Positions 8,070-15,591 of a stretch of DNA of 64,000 nt are shown here, piece after piece. Within the stretch, counting starts at the first letter, position 1. The number at the start of each line of letters is the position of its first letter. The notes under the pieces are model-generated. The model worked only from the letters and a program-made list of their open reading frames with translations, ran no database searches and was not told where the DNA came from. A program made the position numbers and the translations under genes. The DNA is taken from contig CANMCD010000007.1 of NCBI GenBank assembly GCA_947496185.1, forward strand, positions 149,620 through 213,619, given 5' to 3'. The stretch comes from an uncultured Tenacibaculum sp. GTDB lineage: Bacteria > Bacteroidota > Bacteroidia > Flavobacteriales > Flavobacteriaceae.

Positions 8070-8873
8070 TTAGTGTAAATAATAACGTGTGTTATATCTT
8101 ATAAGTTTTCTGTAAGCAACCAACTCAGGAAATTGATAGAAGAAATTAATTTTTTTATGAGCGATCGTTTTTGGGTTTTTAATTCTCTTTTTAAGCACGA
8201 AATAGGTCCAACTTTCAACAATATCTTCTTCAGGGCTTTCTGCTGCGTAATCTGTTACAAAATCTGAAAAATTTTCCTGATAAAGCCCAAATAGTTTTTC
8301 TACGCAACTTTCTTCAGTAAAACAATGTCTTTCTTTTATGATATCCCATTTTTCTAGAAGTTTTCCTTTCCAAAAAAGAGATACAAATCTATTAAGGTAG
8401 CTATTTTTATAAGATTCTCCTTCGATAGTCAAATAGGGTTCCCCCTCTTGTTGATGCATTTTGTCTGTAGGTCTTACTTGCGTGTTATTTAGCGTTAACA
8501 AGTGGCCAAATTCATGTATAAGGGTATAAACAGACTCTTGAAGTCTTCTTTTGTCTTTTGTTCTGAAATTTACATCGATAGTATCAATGACCAACTGCCA
8601 TCGGTCGTTTTTAGTATTCAAAGGACCTAGAGCACCTGTCTTTTCATCAAGTCCATCAGATATTAGTACTAATTTTTTTATGTATTTTCTAGTGATAGAC
8701 TTAGGAAATATATCATAAAATGTTCTCCAATGATGTGCAGCAAGCTTATCGTTTTTGGAAAAATTTTTTAATATTTCACCATTAACTATACTCCACATTC
8801 CAATTTTTTCATCGTTAGATGAATAATTAAAAAAAGAGAAAACGAAAAAAATTGTAACTATAATAACCTTCAT
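8070..8873 (-). CDS. Secreted HExxH putative metallopeptidase
   Basis: A 267-aa protein I cannot assign to a named family. A hydrophobic N-terminus (MKVIIVTIFFVFSFF) suggests a Sec signal, without a lipobox Cys. The core contains YTLIHEFGHLLTLNNTQ with His120, Glu121 and His124, the HExxH zinc motif. A later Glu in VESWTYFVLKKR is a possible third ligand in gluzincin fashion. Two Cys (HCFTEESCVEKLF) could form a disulfide in the periplasm. It starts 5 bp after the HMG-CoA lyase stop, so the two are probably co-transcribed, though no functional link is obvious. Peptidase activity is inferred from the motif only. Confidence 0.7.
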   Translation of the reverse strand: MKVIIVTIFFVFSFFNYSSNDEKIGMWSIVNGEILKNFSKNDKLAAHHWRTFYDIFPKSITRKYIKKLVLISDGLDEKTGALGPLNTKNDRWQLVIDTIDVNFRTKDKRRLQESVYTLIHEFGHLLTLNNTQVRPTDKMHQQEGEPYLTIEGESYKNSYLNRFVSLFWKGKLLEKWDIIKERHCFTEESCVEKLFGLYQENFSDFVTDYAAESPEEDIVESWTYFVLKKRIKNPKTIAHKKINFFYQFPELVAYRKLIRYNTRYYLH

Positions 8874-8878
8874 AATTC

Positions 8879-9733
8879 TTAAAAAACTTCTAGTGCCTTA
8901 TTGTAAGCACTCTCAAAACTCATGGGTCTTATATTAGTTTCCACATTTATGGAAGTGAAATACGATAACAACTTCTCGGTTGGCATATTGCCCGTTAATT
9001 CGTCTTTTGCCATCGGACAACCACCATATCCTTTAATAGCACCATCAAAACGTCTGCACCCTGCTTTGTATGCACTGTCTACCTTTTCAAACCAAGAATT
9101 AATTGTGGTATGCAAATGAGCACCAAACTCTATTTCTGGGTATGCAGGAATCAAATTACCAAATAAATACGTAATTACATCTGGTGTTGAACTTCCAACG
9201 GTGTCAGATAAAGATAATATTTTTACCCCTAAACTACAAAGTTTTTCAGTCCATTCTCCTACAATATCAACATTCCAAGGATCTCCATAAGGGTTACCGA
9301 ATCCCATTGACAAATAAGCGACTACGTCTTTATTGGCCCTATTAGCAATCGACAACACTTCTTTTAACGTATCAACAGATTGTTCTATTGTCTTGTGCGT
9401 ATTTCTCATTTGAAAGTTTTCAGAAATAGAAAAAGGATACCCTAAGTAATCGATTTCTTCAAAACTGCAAGCATCATTGGCACCTCTAACATTAGCTACA
9501 ATTGCCAAAAGTTTACTTTGTGTGTTAGATAAATCTAATCGTTCTAATACTTTGGCTGTATCTCGCATTTGAGGTATTGCTTTTGGGGAAACAAAACTTC
9601 CAAAATCAATAGTATCAAACCCAACTTTTAGTAGTGAATTTATATAAGTGGCTTTAGACTCTGTTGATATAAAATGACTCTTGATCCCTTGCATTGCATC
9701 ACGAGGACATTCTATTATCTTAACATTTTTCAT
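8879..9733 (-). CDS. Hydroxymethylglutaryl-CoA lyase
   Basis: A 284-aa TIM-barrel lyase of the HMGL-like family, cleaving HMG-CoA to acetyl-CoA and acetoacetate in leucine degradation or ketone-body metabolism. Visible signatures are ECPRDAMQG near residue 8 (catalytic Arg and metal-binding Asp), FGAHLHTT (metal His pair), and GYGGCPMAKDELTGNMPTE near the C-terminus with the mobile-loop Cys of HMG-CoA lyases. It is somewhat shorter than mitochondrial forms, as expected without a transit peptide. Closely related DRE-TIM aldolases exist, but the GGCP motif argues for the lyase. The promoter at 9739-9767 makes the message nearly leaderless. Confidence 0.9.
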   Translation of the reverse strand: MKNVKIIECPRDAMQGIKSHFISTESKATYINSLLKVGFDTIDFGSFVSPKAIPQMRDTAKVLERLDLSNTQSKLLAIVANVRGANDACSFEEIDYLGYPFSISENFQMRNTHKTIEQSVDTLKEVLSIANRANKDVVAYLSMGFGNPYGDPWNVDIVGEWTEKLCSLGVKILSLSDTVGSSTPDVITYLFGNLIPAYPEIEFGAHLHTTINSWFEKVDSAYKAGCRRFDGAIKGYGGCPMAKDELTGNMPTEKLLSYFTSINVETNIRPMSFESAYNKALEVF

Positions 9734-9738
9734 CTGAG

Positions 9739-9767
9739 CAAATATACATATTTTCGCTAATTAGCAA
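9739..9767 (-). promoter_or_regulatory. Promoter of the HMG-CoA lyase gene
   Basis: Minus strand TTG (9765-9767), an 18-bp spacer and TATATTTG (9739-9746). The -7 element ends only 5 bases before the ATG at 9733, so the transcript should have almost no 5' leader. Confidence 0.6.
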
Positions 9768-9917
9768 CTTTATATTTTTGTTAACCTCTATATAACTCAT
9801 TACATGAAAGTTATATTTATTTCTATTAAATATAGATTTAGATAAATAATTTTTATCTTAAACTACTGTCACAAATTTAAAAGCAAGAAGTCTTTTAATT
9901 GAAAAACAACTATTGAA

Positions 9918-10454
9918 TTGCAAAATTTGAACACTGATCAACTAATTGAATATTGCAAGCGAAACAATAAGAACGCGCAAGTTCAATTATATAAAAACTA
10001 TTACAAAGCCATGTATAATTGTGCTTATCGTATTCTTAATGATCGATTTGAGGCAGAGGACATTATGCAAGAAGCTTTTTTAACGGCATTCTCAAAATTG
10101 AATACTTTTAAAGGAGAAGTTACTTTTGGTGCCTGGCTAAAAAAAATAGTAATCAATAAAAGTTTGACACAATTGAAAAAAAATAAAAGATATGAAGATG
10201 TTAAAGTAATTGTAGGTACTGAAAAAAATCATAACGAAGAATATACAGATACTTATGAGCACATACCTGTTAAAACAGTATTAGACACTATACAAAAGCT
10301 AAAAGATAATTATAGGTTACTATTAACATTAAATTTAATTGAAGGATATGATTATGAAGAAATAACTGAAATAACGAATTATAGTAATGAAAATGTGAGA
10401 ACAATAATATCGAGAGCAAAAAGAAAATTAAAACAAATGTTATTAGCCGTTTAA
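9918..10454 (+). CDS. ECF sigma factor (sigma-70 family)
   Basis: A 178-aa RNA polymerase sigma factor. Region 2 is YNCAYRILNDRFEAEDIMQEAFLTAF with the following FGAWLKKIVINKSLTQLKK; region 4 is LLTLNLIEGYDYEEIxEITNYSxENVRTIISRAKRKLKQML, an HTH for -35 recognition. There is no region 3, as in the ECF group. The start is TTG at 9918; the second TTG at 9927 is an alternative, and there is no suitable ATG. It leads an apparent operon with a one-TM protein and two secreted beta-repeat proteins, so it likely responds to an envelope signal and may autoregulate. Confidence 0.93.
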   Translation: MQNLNTDQLIEYCKRNNKNAQVQLYKNYYKAMYNCAYRILNDRFEAEDIMQEAFLTAFSKLNTFKGEVTFGAWLKKIVINKSLTQLKKNKRYEDVKVIVGTEKNHNEEYTDTYEHIPVKTVLDTIQKLKDNYRLLLTLNLIEGYDYEEITEITNYSNENVRTIISRAKRKLKQMLLAV

Positions 10455-10465
10455 ATACATTAAAA

Positions 10466-10999
10466 ATGGAAGATCAGTTCGAAGATTTTTTTAAAGATCA
10501 AAAATTTGATATAGAAGAGCCTCCCAAAGGACACCTTATGAGGTTTGAGTCTAAATTATACCAACAACAAAAAACAACACCTTTTTTTAAAATGTGGATG
10601 GGAATTGCTGCTTCCGTTATTTTATGTATAGGGTTTTATTTAGGAAGCTTATATCCAGATAACAAGCCTTATTCGCTTAGTAATGTTTCGGATAAAATGG
10701 CCGAAGTGGAAACTTTTTTTACAACATCAATAAAGTATGAACTAAAAGAAGTAGAAAAACATAGAAGTATCTATAATGAAAGACTTATTGAAGATGCTCT
10801 TGATCAAATAGAAGAGTTAGAAGACGATTTTAAATCATTTACCAAAGAGCTAACGGAAAACAACCACAAAAAAGAGGTTATCCATTCTATGATTACGAAT
10901 TATCAAAAACGTTTACAAATTTTAAAAGATCTTCTAAAAAAGATAGAAATACAAGAAAACAAACCTACTAAATTTAACCATCATGATGCGCTTATATAA
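10466..10999 (+). CDS. Single-span membrane protein, possible anti-sigma factor
   Basis: A 177-aa protein with a cytoplasmic N-terminal segment of about 45 residues (MEDQFEDFFKDQKFDIEEPPKGHLMRFESKLYQ), one transmembrane helix (about 46-63, MWMGIAASVILCIGFYLG) and a periplasmic helical tail rich in Glu and Lys. The layout and the position 11 bp after the sigma gene match anti-sigma factors of Bacteroidota ECF pairs. There is no zinc-binding ZAS motif (HxxxCxxC), so the call is from context and topology. The gene overlaps the next one by 17 bp. Confidence 0.7.
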   Translation: MEDQFEDFFKDQKFDIEEPPKGHLMRFESKLYQQQKTTPFFKMWMGIAASVILCIGFYLGSLYPDNKPYSLSNVSDKMAEVETFFTTSIKYELKEVEKHRSIYNERLIEDALDQIEELEDDFKSFTKELTENNHKKEVIHSMITNYQKRLQILKDLLKKIEIQENKPTKFNHHDALI

Positions 11000-12068
11000 A
11001 ATATTTATTATCCTATTTAGTTTATTTCCTGCGGTTTTATTGGCCAATATTGAAAAAAAACACGAGAAACAAAAAGTTATTAAAAGACAATTTGATGTAG
11101 TTAAAGATGCTACTGTCTATATCAAAAATAAATATGGAAATATTAACGTAAGTACTTGGGATAAAAATCTTGTTGAAATAACCGTTAAAATTGAAGTTAA
11201 GGGAGATAACTTAGACAATATAACTAAGAAATTAAACACCATAGATGTTACGTTTAAAGCAACAAAAAGCCTAGTTGAAGCCATTACAACATTCGAAACC
11301 ACTCGTTCTAAATGGTCTTGGTGGGGAAATGATCAAATGGATTATAAAATAAACTATATTGTTAAATTACCCATAAGTAATCAAGTTAATTTAAATAATA
11401 AATATGGGGATATTGAGCTGTTAAACGAGCTTAAAGGAAGGGCAATTATAGATTGTAGCTATGGAGCAATCAATTTAGAAAAGCTAAGTAATGATCATAA
11501 CTCTATTGAATTAAAGTATTCAAATGATTCTGAAATTAACTATGTGAAATCAGCAAATATATCTGGAGATTACTCTAGTTTTGAAATAAACCGTGCAAAA
11601 AAACTAAAGTTAAACACAGATTATACACACGTAAAAATAGGAGAAATTGATCAAATTAATTTTAGTGACGATTATGGAAGTTTAGCTATAGAAAAGGTTT
11701 CTAGTATCGAGGGAAGTTCTGATTATGGAAGGGTTAAAATAGGAACACTAACCAAAAGTCTAAAAATAGATGCTGATTTTGGTGGTGTATATGTTAAAAA
11801 TATTGAAAAGGGTTTTGAAAGTATATTAATAGATGCTAGCTATACTGGAGTTAAATTAAGAACAAACATTGACAACAATTTCACTTTCAAAGTAGCGATG
11901 AAGTACAGTAGCTTTAATTATCCTAGAAATGATAGAATAGATCTTCTAAAAAGTATTGATAAAAACACTAAAAAATATTATGAAGGTGTTTATGGAAGCT
12001 CAAAAACAAGTTCCAATATAAACATTACCGCTAGTTATGGGAATGTGTCTCTAAAGACGAACAATTAA
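10983..12068 (+). CDS. Secreted beta-repeat protein (DUF4097-like)
   Basis: A 361-aa exported protein. The signal peptide is MMRLYKIFIILFSLFPAVLLA (start could also be the second Met). The mature part has repeating short beta units such as NKYGDIEL, SYGAINLEKL, DYSSFEINRA, DYGSLAIEKV, DYGRVKIG and ADFGGVYVKN, a pattern of a beta-helix or beta-solenoid seen in DUF4097/adhesin-like proteins. It overlaps the upstream membrane protein gene by 17 bp, which indicates translational coupling. It is probably an envelope structural or sensing protein regulated by the linked ECF sigma. No enzymatic motif is present. Confidence 0.78.
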   Translation: MMRLYKIFIILFSLFPAVLLANIEKKHEKQKVIKRQFDVVKDATVYIKNKYGNINVSTWDKNLVEITVKIEVKGDNLDNITKKLNTIDVTFKATKSLVEAITTFETTRSKWSWWGNDQMDYKINYIVKLPISNQVNLNNKYGDIELLNELKGRAIIDCSYGAINLEKLSNDHNSIELKYSNDSEINYVKSANISGDYSSFEINRAKKLKLNTDYTHVKIGEIDQINFSDDYGSLAIEKVSSIEGSSDYGRVKIGTLTKSLKIDADFGGVYVKNIEKGFESILIDASYTGVKLRTNIDNNFTFKVAMKYSSFNYPRNDRIDLLKSIDKNTKKYYEGVYGSSKTSSNINITASYGNVSLKTNN

Positions 12069-12113
12069 CAACTCCTTTACGTAAAAAATAATAACAAATA
12101 AAAAACAATAACC

Positions 12114-12845
12114 ATGAAAAAAACAACTACGGTAATACTTTTAATTATAATGTTTACTTTTAATGTACAAGCTCAAAATTGGTGGAGTTCGAATAAGGTT
12201 AAAGGTAATGGTAAATTAGTTACCAAAAACAGGCAAGTAGAACATTTCGAAAAAGTAAGCGTTAGTGGCTTTTTTGACGTTATTTTAAAAGAAGGTAAAG
12301 AAGGAAAGATAGTTGTTGAAGCAGAAGAAAATATTGTTCCTTATATTATCACCGAAGTAAGAGGTGGAAAATTAAAAATTAAGACAAAAGATAGAGTCAA
12401 TATTTCTACTAGAAAAAAAATACTAGTGACTGTATGCTTTGATAATATTAGAAGCTTATCATTAGGAGGGTCTGGTAGTGTTCTTGTTAAGAAAAAAATA
12501 CAAGATGAAGAAGTTAGTTTCAGCCTTGGTGGCTCAGGAAATATAAAAGCTTTGGTAGAAGCGGAGGAAGTTGCTGCTAGTATTGGTGGATCAGGTACTA
12601 TAGAATTAAGTGGGACTACTGGGAAATTAAAATCGTCTATCGGAGGCTCTGGCGGTGTTGAAGCTTATGAGTTAAAAGCAAATACTGTAAAAGTTAGTAT
12701 CGCTGGTTCTGGAAATGTTGAATGTTATGCCAAAAATAAGGTTAAAGCTAATATTGTTGGTTCAGGAGATGTGTATTATAAAGGAAACCCTAAATATGTA
12801 GACGAAAAATCATTAGGTTCTGGTAGTCTCATCAAGAAAGACTAA
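12114..12845 (+). CDS. Head-GIN domain protein (DUF2807)
   Basis: A 243-aa exported protein with the signal peptide MKKTTTVILLIIMFTFNVQAQ. The N-terminal beta domain contains VEHFEKVSVSGFFDVILKEGKEGKIVVEAEENI, the usual DUF2807/head-GIN entry. It is followed by a ladder of Gly-Ser-Gly turns roughly every 19-22 residues (GGSGSVLVKK, GGSGNIKALVE, GGSGTIELSG, GGSGGVEAYE, AGSGNVECYA, VGSGDVYYKG, LGSGSLIKKD), consistent with a parallel beta-helix. The function of the family is not established. It is the last gene of the ECF operon and is followed by a strong hairpin. Confidence 0.88.
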   Translation: MKKTTTVILLIIMFTFNVQAQNWWSSNKVKGNGKLVTKNRQVEHFEKVSVSGFFDVILKEGKEGKIVVEAEENIVPYIITEVRGGKLKIKTKDRVNISTRKKILVTVCFDNIRSLSLGGSGSVLVKKKIQDEEVSFSLGGSGNIKALVEAEEVAASIGGSGTIELSGTTGKLKSSIGGSGGVEAYELKANTVKVSIAGSGNVECYAKNKVKANIVGSGDVYYKGNPKYVDEKSLGSGSLIKKD

Positions 12846-12863
12846 TAAATAGAACGGTTAAGA

Positions 12864-12915
12864 TTCAAATAATAAATGATAAAAATATTCGTTTGTTGTT
12901 TATTATTTGAACCTT
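12864..12915 (+). terminator. Hairpin after the ECF operon
   Basis: A perfect 13-bp inverted repeat, TTCAAATAATAAA (12864-12876) and TTTATTATTTGAA (12899-12911), with a 22-nt loop, located about 20 bp after the DUF2807 stop. The T run is short, so it may work as an mRNA 3'-end stabiliser rather than an intrinsic terminator. Confidence 0.5.
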
Positions 12916-13033
12916 TCTAGTTATCAACATCCTTACTTCATTTTTTAGTTTGTAAATTCTGTCTAGTGCTTTTGCTATTAAAAAGTGAGAAAACTACCTA
13001 CAGAATTCTTAGTTTTATACTTATTTTCGCACT

Positions 13034-13828
13034 ATGCAAAAAAAAATTTTAATATTAGTTTTATTAGTACTACCAATGGTAGTTTTTTCTCAAACTACCA
13101 AGACTCCTAAACTTAAAGGGATTATTATTGATAGTAAATCTAGAAAACCATTAAGTGCTGCTCATGTATTAAACCTCAATACTGTAGTAGGTACCATAAC
13201 CAATGAAAAAGGAAGATTCGGACTTACTACGCAGCCCAATGATACTATATTGGTTTCTTTTCTGGGGTACTCTTCTATCAAATTAAGAGTAACTAACGAT
13301 TTACTAAAAGGTAATGACGTTGAGATATCACTTGCTGAAAAGCCTGAAGAAGTAAAAGAAGTCGTTATAAAATCTACAAAACTTATTGGGGTACTTGAAG
13401 TAGATGTTAAACAGGTTCCTAAAGATAAATTTACGCGGATTCATATCAATGGACTGCCACAAACGTATGAGGTAGGTCGCCCTGTGAAGGTAAACCCTAC
13501 CCTATCCAAAATACTTAACCCTGTTGATTTAGTTTATAATTTATTTGGGAAAAAACCTAAGCAATTACGAAAACTTAAAAAACTTAAAAAAGAAGACAAT
13601 CTAAGAAAAATGTTGGCGGGTAAATTTGATCGAGAAGTGATGATGGAATACTTAGAAATGGATAGTGGAGAACTACAAAAACTCTTATCTGATTGTGATT
13701 ATTCAGAGTACTTTATAAAAAAAGCTAGTGATTTACAATTAATAGAGGCTGTATTGAATTGTTATGAAAATTATAAAGCCTTAAAGAAAGGAGAAATCAA
13801 TCGAAACAGGATTAATATCGAAGAATAA
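13034..13828 (+). CDS. Exported CarboxypepD_reg-like domain protein
   Basis: A 264-aa exported protein. The signal peptide MQKKILILVLLVLPMVVFSQ is followed by a CarboxypepD_reg-like (Ig-like) domain at about 28-110: LKGIIIDSKSRKPLSAAHVLNLN, GTITNEKGRFGL, DTILVSFLGYSSIKL. In Bacteroidota this domain usually precedes a TonB-dependent receptor barrel, but here it is followed by only about 150 residues, basic and helical (KKPKQLRKLKKLKKEDNLRKML). It is therefore a stand-alone family, probably periplasmic or lipid-surface located, of unknown role. The gene lies just before the S41 protease lipoprotein and may be transcribed with it. Confidence 0.8.
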   Translation: MQKKILILVLLVLPMVVFSQTTKTPKLKGIIIDSKSRKPLSAAHVLNLNTVVGTITNEKGRFGLTTQPNDTILVSFLGYSSIKLRVTNDLLKGNDVEISLAEKPEEVKEVVIKSTKLIGVLEVDVKQVPKDKFTRIHINGLPQTYEVGRPVKVNPTLSKILNPVDLVYNLFGKKPKQLRKLKKLKKEDNLRKMLAGKFDREVMMEYLEMDSGELQKLLSDCDYSEYFIKKASDLQLIEAVLNCYENYKALKKGEINRNRINIEE

Positions 13829-13904
13829 TATAATTATTTTAAAAATATTATATTTGCTTTAAATCACACTCCTTCAGCTTATTAACGATTAAAAAAACGT
13901 AAAG

Positions 13905-15407
13905 ATGAGATTTAAAGTAACTGTGTACTTAATGTACCTTGTGGGTGTATTTATGGTATTAGGATGTGGAAGTGATGATGTTGTAGAAACAACACCCACA
14001 AATAATACTGGAGTTACACTAAATGAGCCTGTAAATGATTTTGTATGGAAAGCAATGAATTCTTGGTATAACTGGCAAGAAGGAGTTTCTTACCTTGATG
14101 ATACTAAGGATGATAACCTTGATAATTATTATCAATTTTTGAACAAATTTGCTACTCCAGATAAATTATTTGATGCTTTGCTGTTTCAAAAAGACCAAAT
14201 AGATAGATTCTCTTGGTTTATTGAAGATTATGTTGAACAAGAACAACAGTTTCAAGGTATTAGTACTTCTTTTGGACTTGGGCTTCGTGCTTTAGCCATC
14301 AATGATAAAAATGTTATTCTGTTAGTTAGGCATGTTTCAAAAGAGTCACCTGCTGCGGATCAAGGAATAGAAAGAGGTGATATTATAATAGGATTAAACG
14401 GAGTAAAGTTAACCAGAGAGAACTATAGCACAACGATCAAAACTTATTATGAGGATACTGTAGAGTTTATTATAGGAGAAAATGATGGAATTACAGAAAA
14501 TCATCGCGTTTCTTTAAGCAGAAGAGTCGTTCAAGACAATCCTGTGGATTTAATTAAAGTTTTTGATGACATTAATGGGAAAAAAGTAGGGTATTTGGTT
14601 TACAATGGTTTCCGTTCTTCATATAATGAAGTATTAAACAATGCTTTTGCCCAATTAAAATCGGAAGGAATTCAAGAACTAATTTTAGATTTTAGGTATA
14701 ACGTTGGAGGATCATTACTAAGTTGTGCTTATTTAGCTAGTATGATCTATGGGCAAGGAACCACTAGTGATCTTTTTGCTAAAATTGAATACAATCATAA
14801 ACATCCAAACTATAACGACAATATTCCTTTTTTAGAAGGTATATTTCAATATGATCCTGAAGGAAATTATCTTCCTGGACAAGATATTCCTTTAAATAGA
14901 TTAACTAATATTTCGAAAGTTTATATTATAACAACTTCAGGAACAGCATCTGCTAGTGAAATGATTATAAATGGGTTAAGACCCTATATGGAAGTGGAAA
15001 CTATAGGAGAGACTACTTACGGTAAAAATGTTGGCTCGATTACATTATACGATTCTCCTTCGTCTGATTATATTGATAGAAACACTGTAAATCCTGCACA
15101 TAAAATGGCAATGCAACCCATTACATTTCAGATATACAATTCTTTAAATCAGAGTGATTATACACATGGTTTTACGCCAAGTGTTGAAGTTGATGAGAAT
15201 AATAGTTGGAATAACCTCCTAGAGTTAGGTAATGAAAATGAAGTTATGTTAAAAGTTGTGCTTGATAAAATCAGAGGAGTAATTCCAAAAGGTAATGATT
15301 CAAAAAAATATAAAGAAAAAATCAACGGTATTGAAAATATGACCAAGTTTGATAATGAAATGTATATTGAGAGTAATTATATAAAAAATATTCCTAGAAT
15401 TCATTAA
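13905..15407 (+). CDS. S41 family peptidase lipoprotein
   Basis: A 500-aa processing-type serine protease anchored as a lipoprotein: MRFKVTVYLMYLVGVFMVLGCG has a lipobox with Cys at about 22. A PDZ-like segment follows (VSKESPAADQGIERGDIIIGLNG, about 145-175). The S41 catalytic dyad is intact: Ser349 in GTASASEM and Lys374 in TTYGKNVGS, with the 25-residue spacing of C-terminal processing proteases. Bacteroidota homologues are abundant outer-membrane or periplasmic lipoproteins. Substrate unknown. The C-terminal 60 residues are low in motif content. A strong terminator follows directly. Confidence 0.93.
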   Translation: MRFKVTVYLMYLVGVFMVLGCGSDDVVETTPTNNTGVTLNEPVNDFVWKAMNSWYNWQEGVSYLDDTKDDNLDNYYQFLNKFATPDKLFDALLFQKDQIDRFSWFIEDYVEQEQQFQGISTSFGLGLRALAINDKNVILLVRHVSKESPAADQGIERGDIIIGLNGVKLTRENYSTTIKTYYEDTVEFIIGENDGITENHRVSLSRRVVQDNPVDLIKVFDDINGKKVGYLVYNGFRSSYNEVLNNAFAQLKSEGIQELILDFRYNVGGSLLSCAYLASMIYGQGTTSDLFAKIEYNHKHPNYNDNIPFLEGIFQYDPEGNYLPGQDIPLNRLTNISKVYIITTSGTASASEMIINGLRPYMEVETIGETTYGKNVGSITLYDSPSSDYIDRNTVNPAHKMAMQPITFQIYNSLNQSDYTHGFTPSVEVDENNSWNNLLELGNENEVMLKVVLDKIRGVIPKGNDSKKYKEKINGIENMTKFDNEMYIESNYIKNIPRIH

Positions 15408-15420
15408 AAAAACAAATTAT

Positions 15421-15467
15421 AAAAGGAGCAGCACCTAATGAATTTTCATTAGGTGGCTGCTCCTTTT
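15421..15467 (+). terminator. Strong intrinsic terminator after the S41 gene
   Basis: A stem of about 21 bp with one bulged base: 15421-15441 pairs with 15446-15467 around a 4-nt loop, ending in TTTT. GC-rich middle (GGAGCAGC / GCTGCTCC). It starts 13 bp after the S41 stop and insulates purL. Confidence 0.85.
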
Positions 15468-15591
15468 GTTGAATGTAAAGGTATAATTCTCTTTTTTTAT
15501 AAATTACAACAAACATTAAAGAAACTGTTGTTTTCTAAACTAAAATACTATAAATTTACGCCCTTAAATTTATTACAAACACAACTAGATA

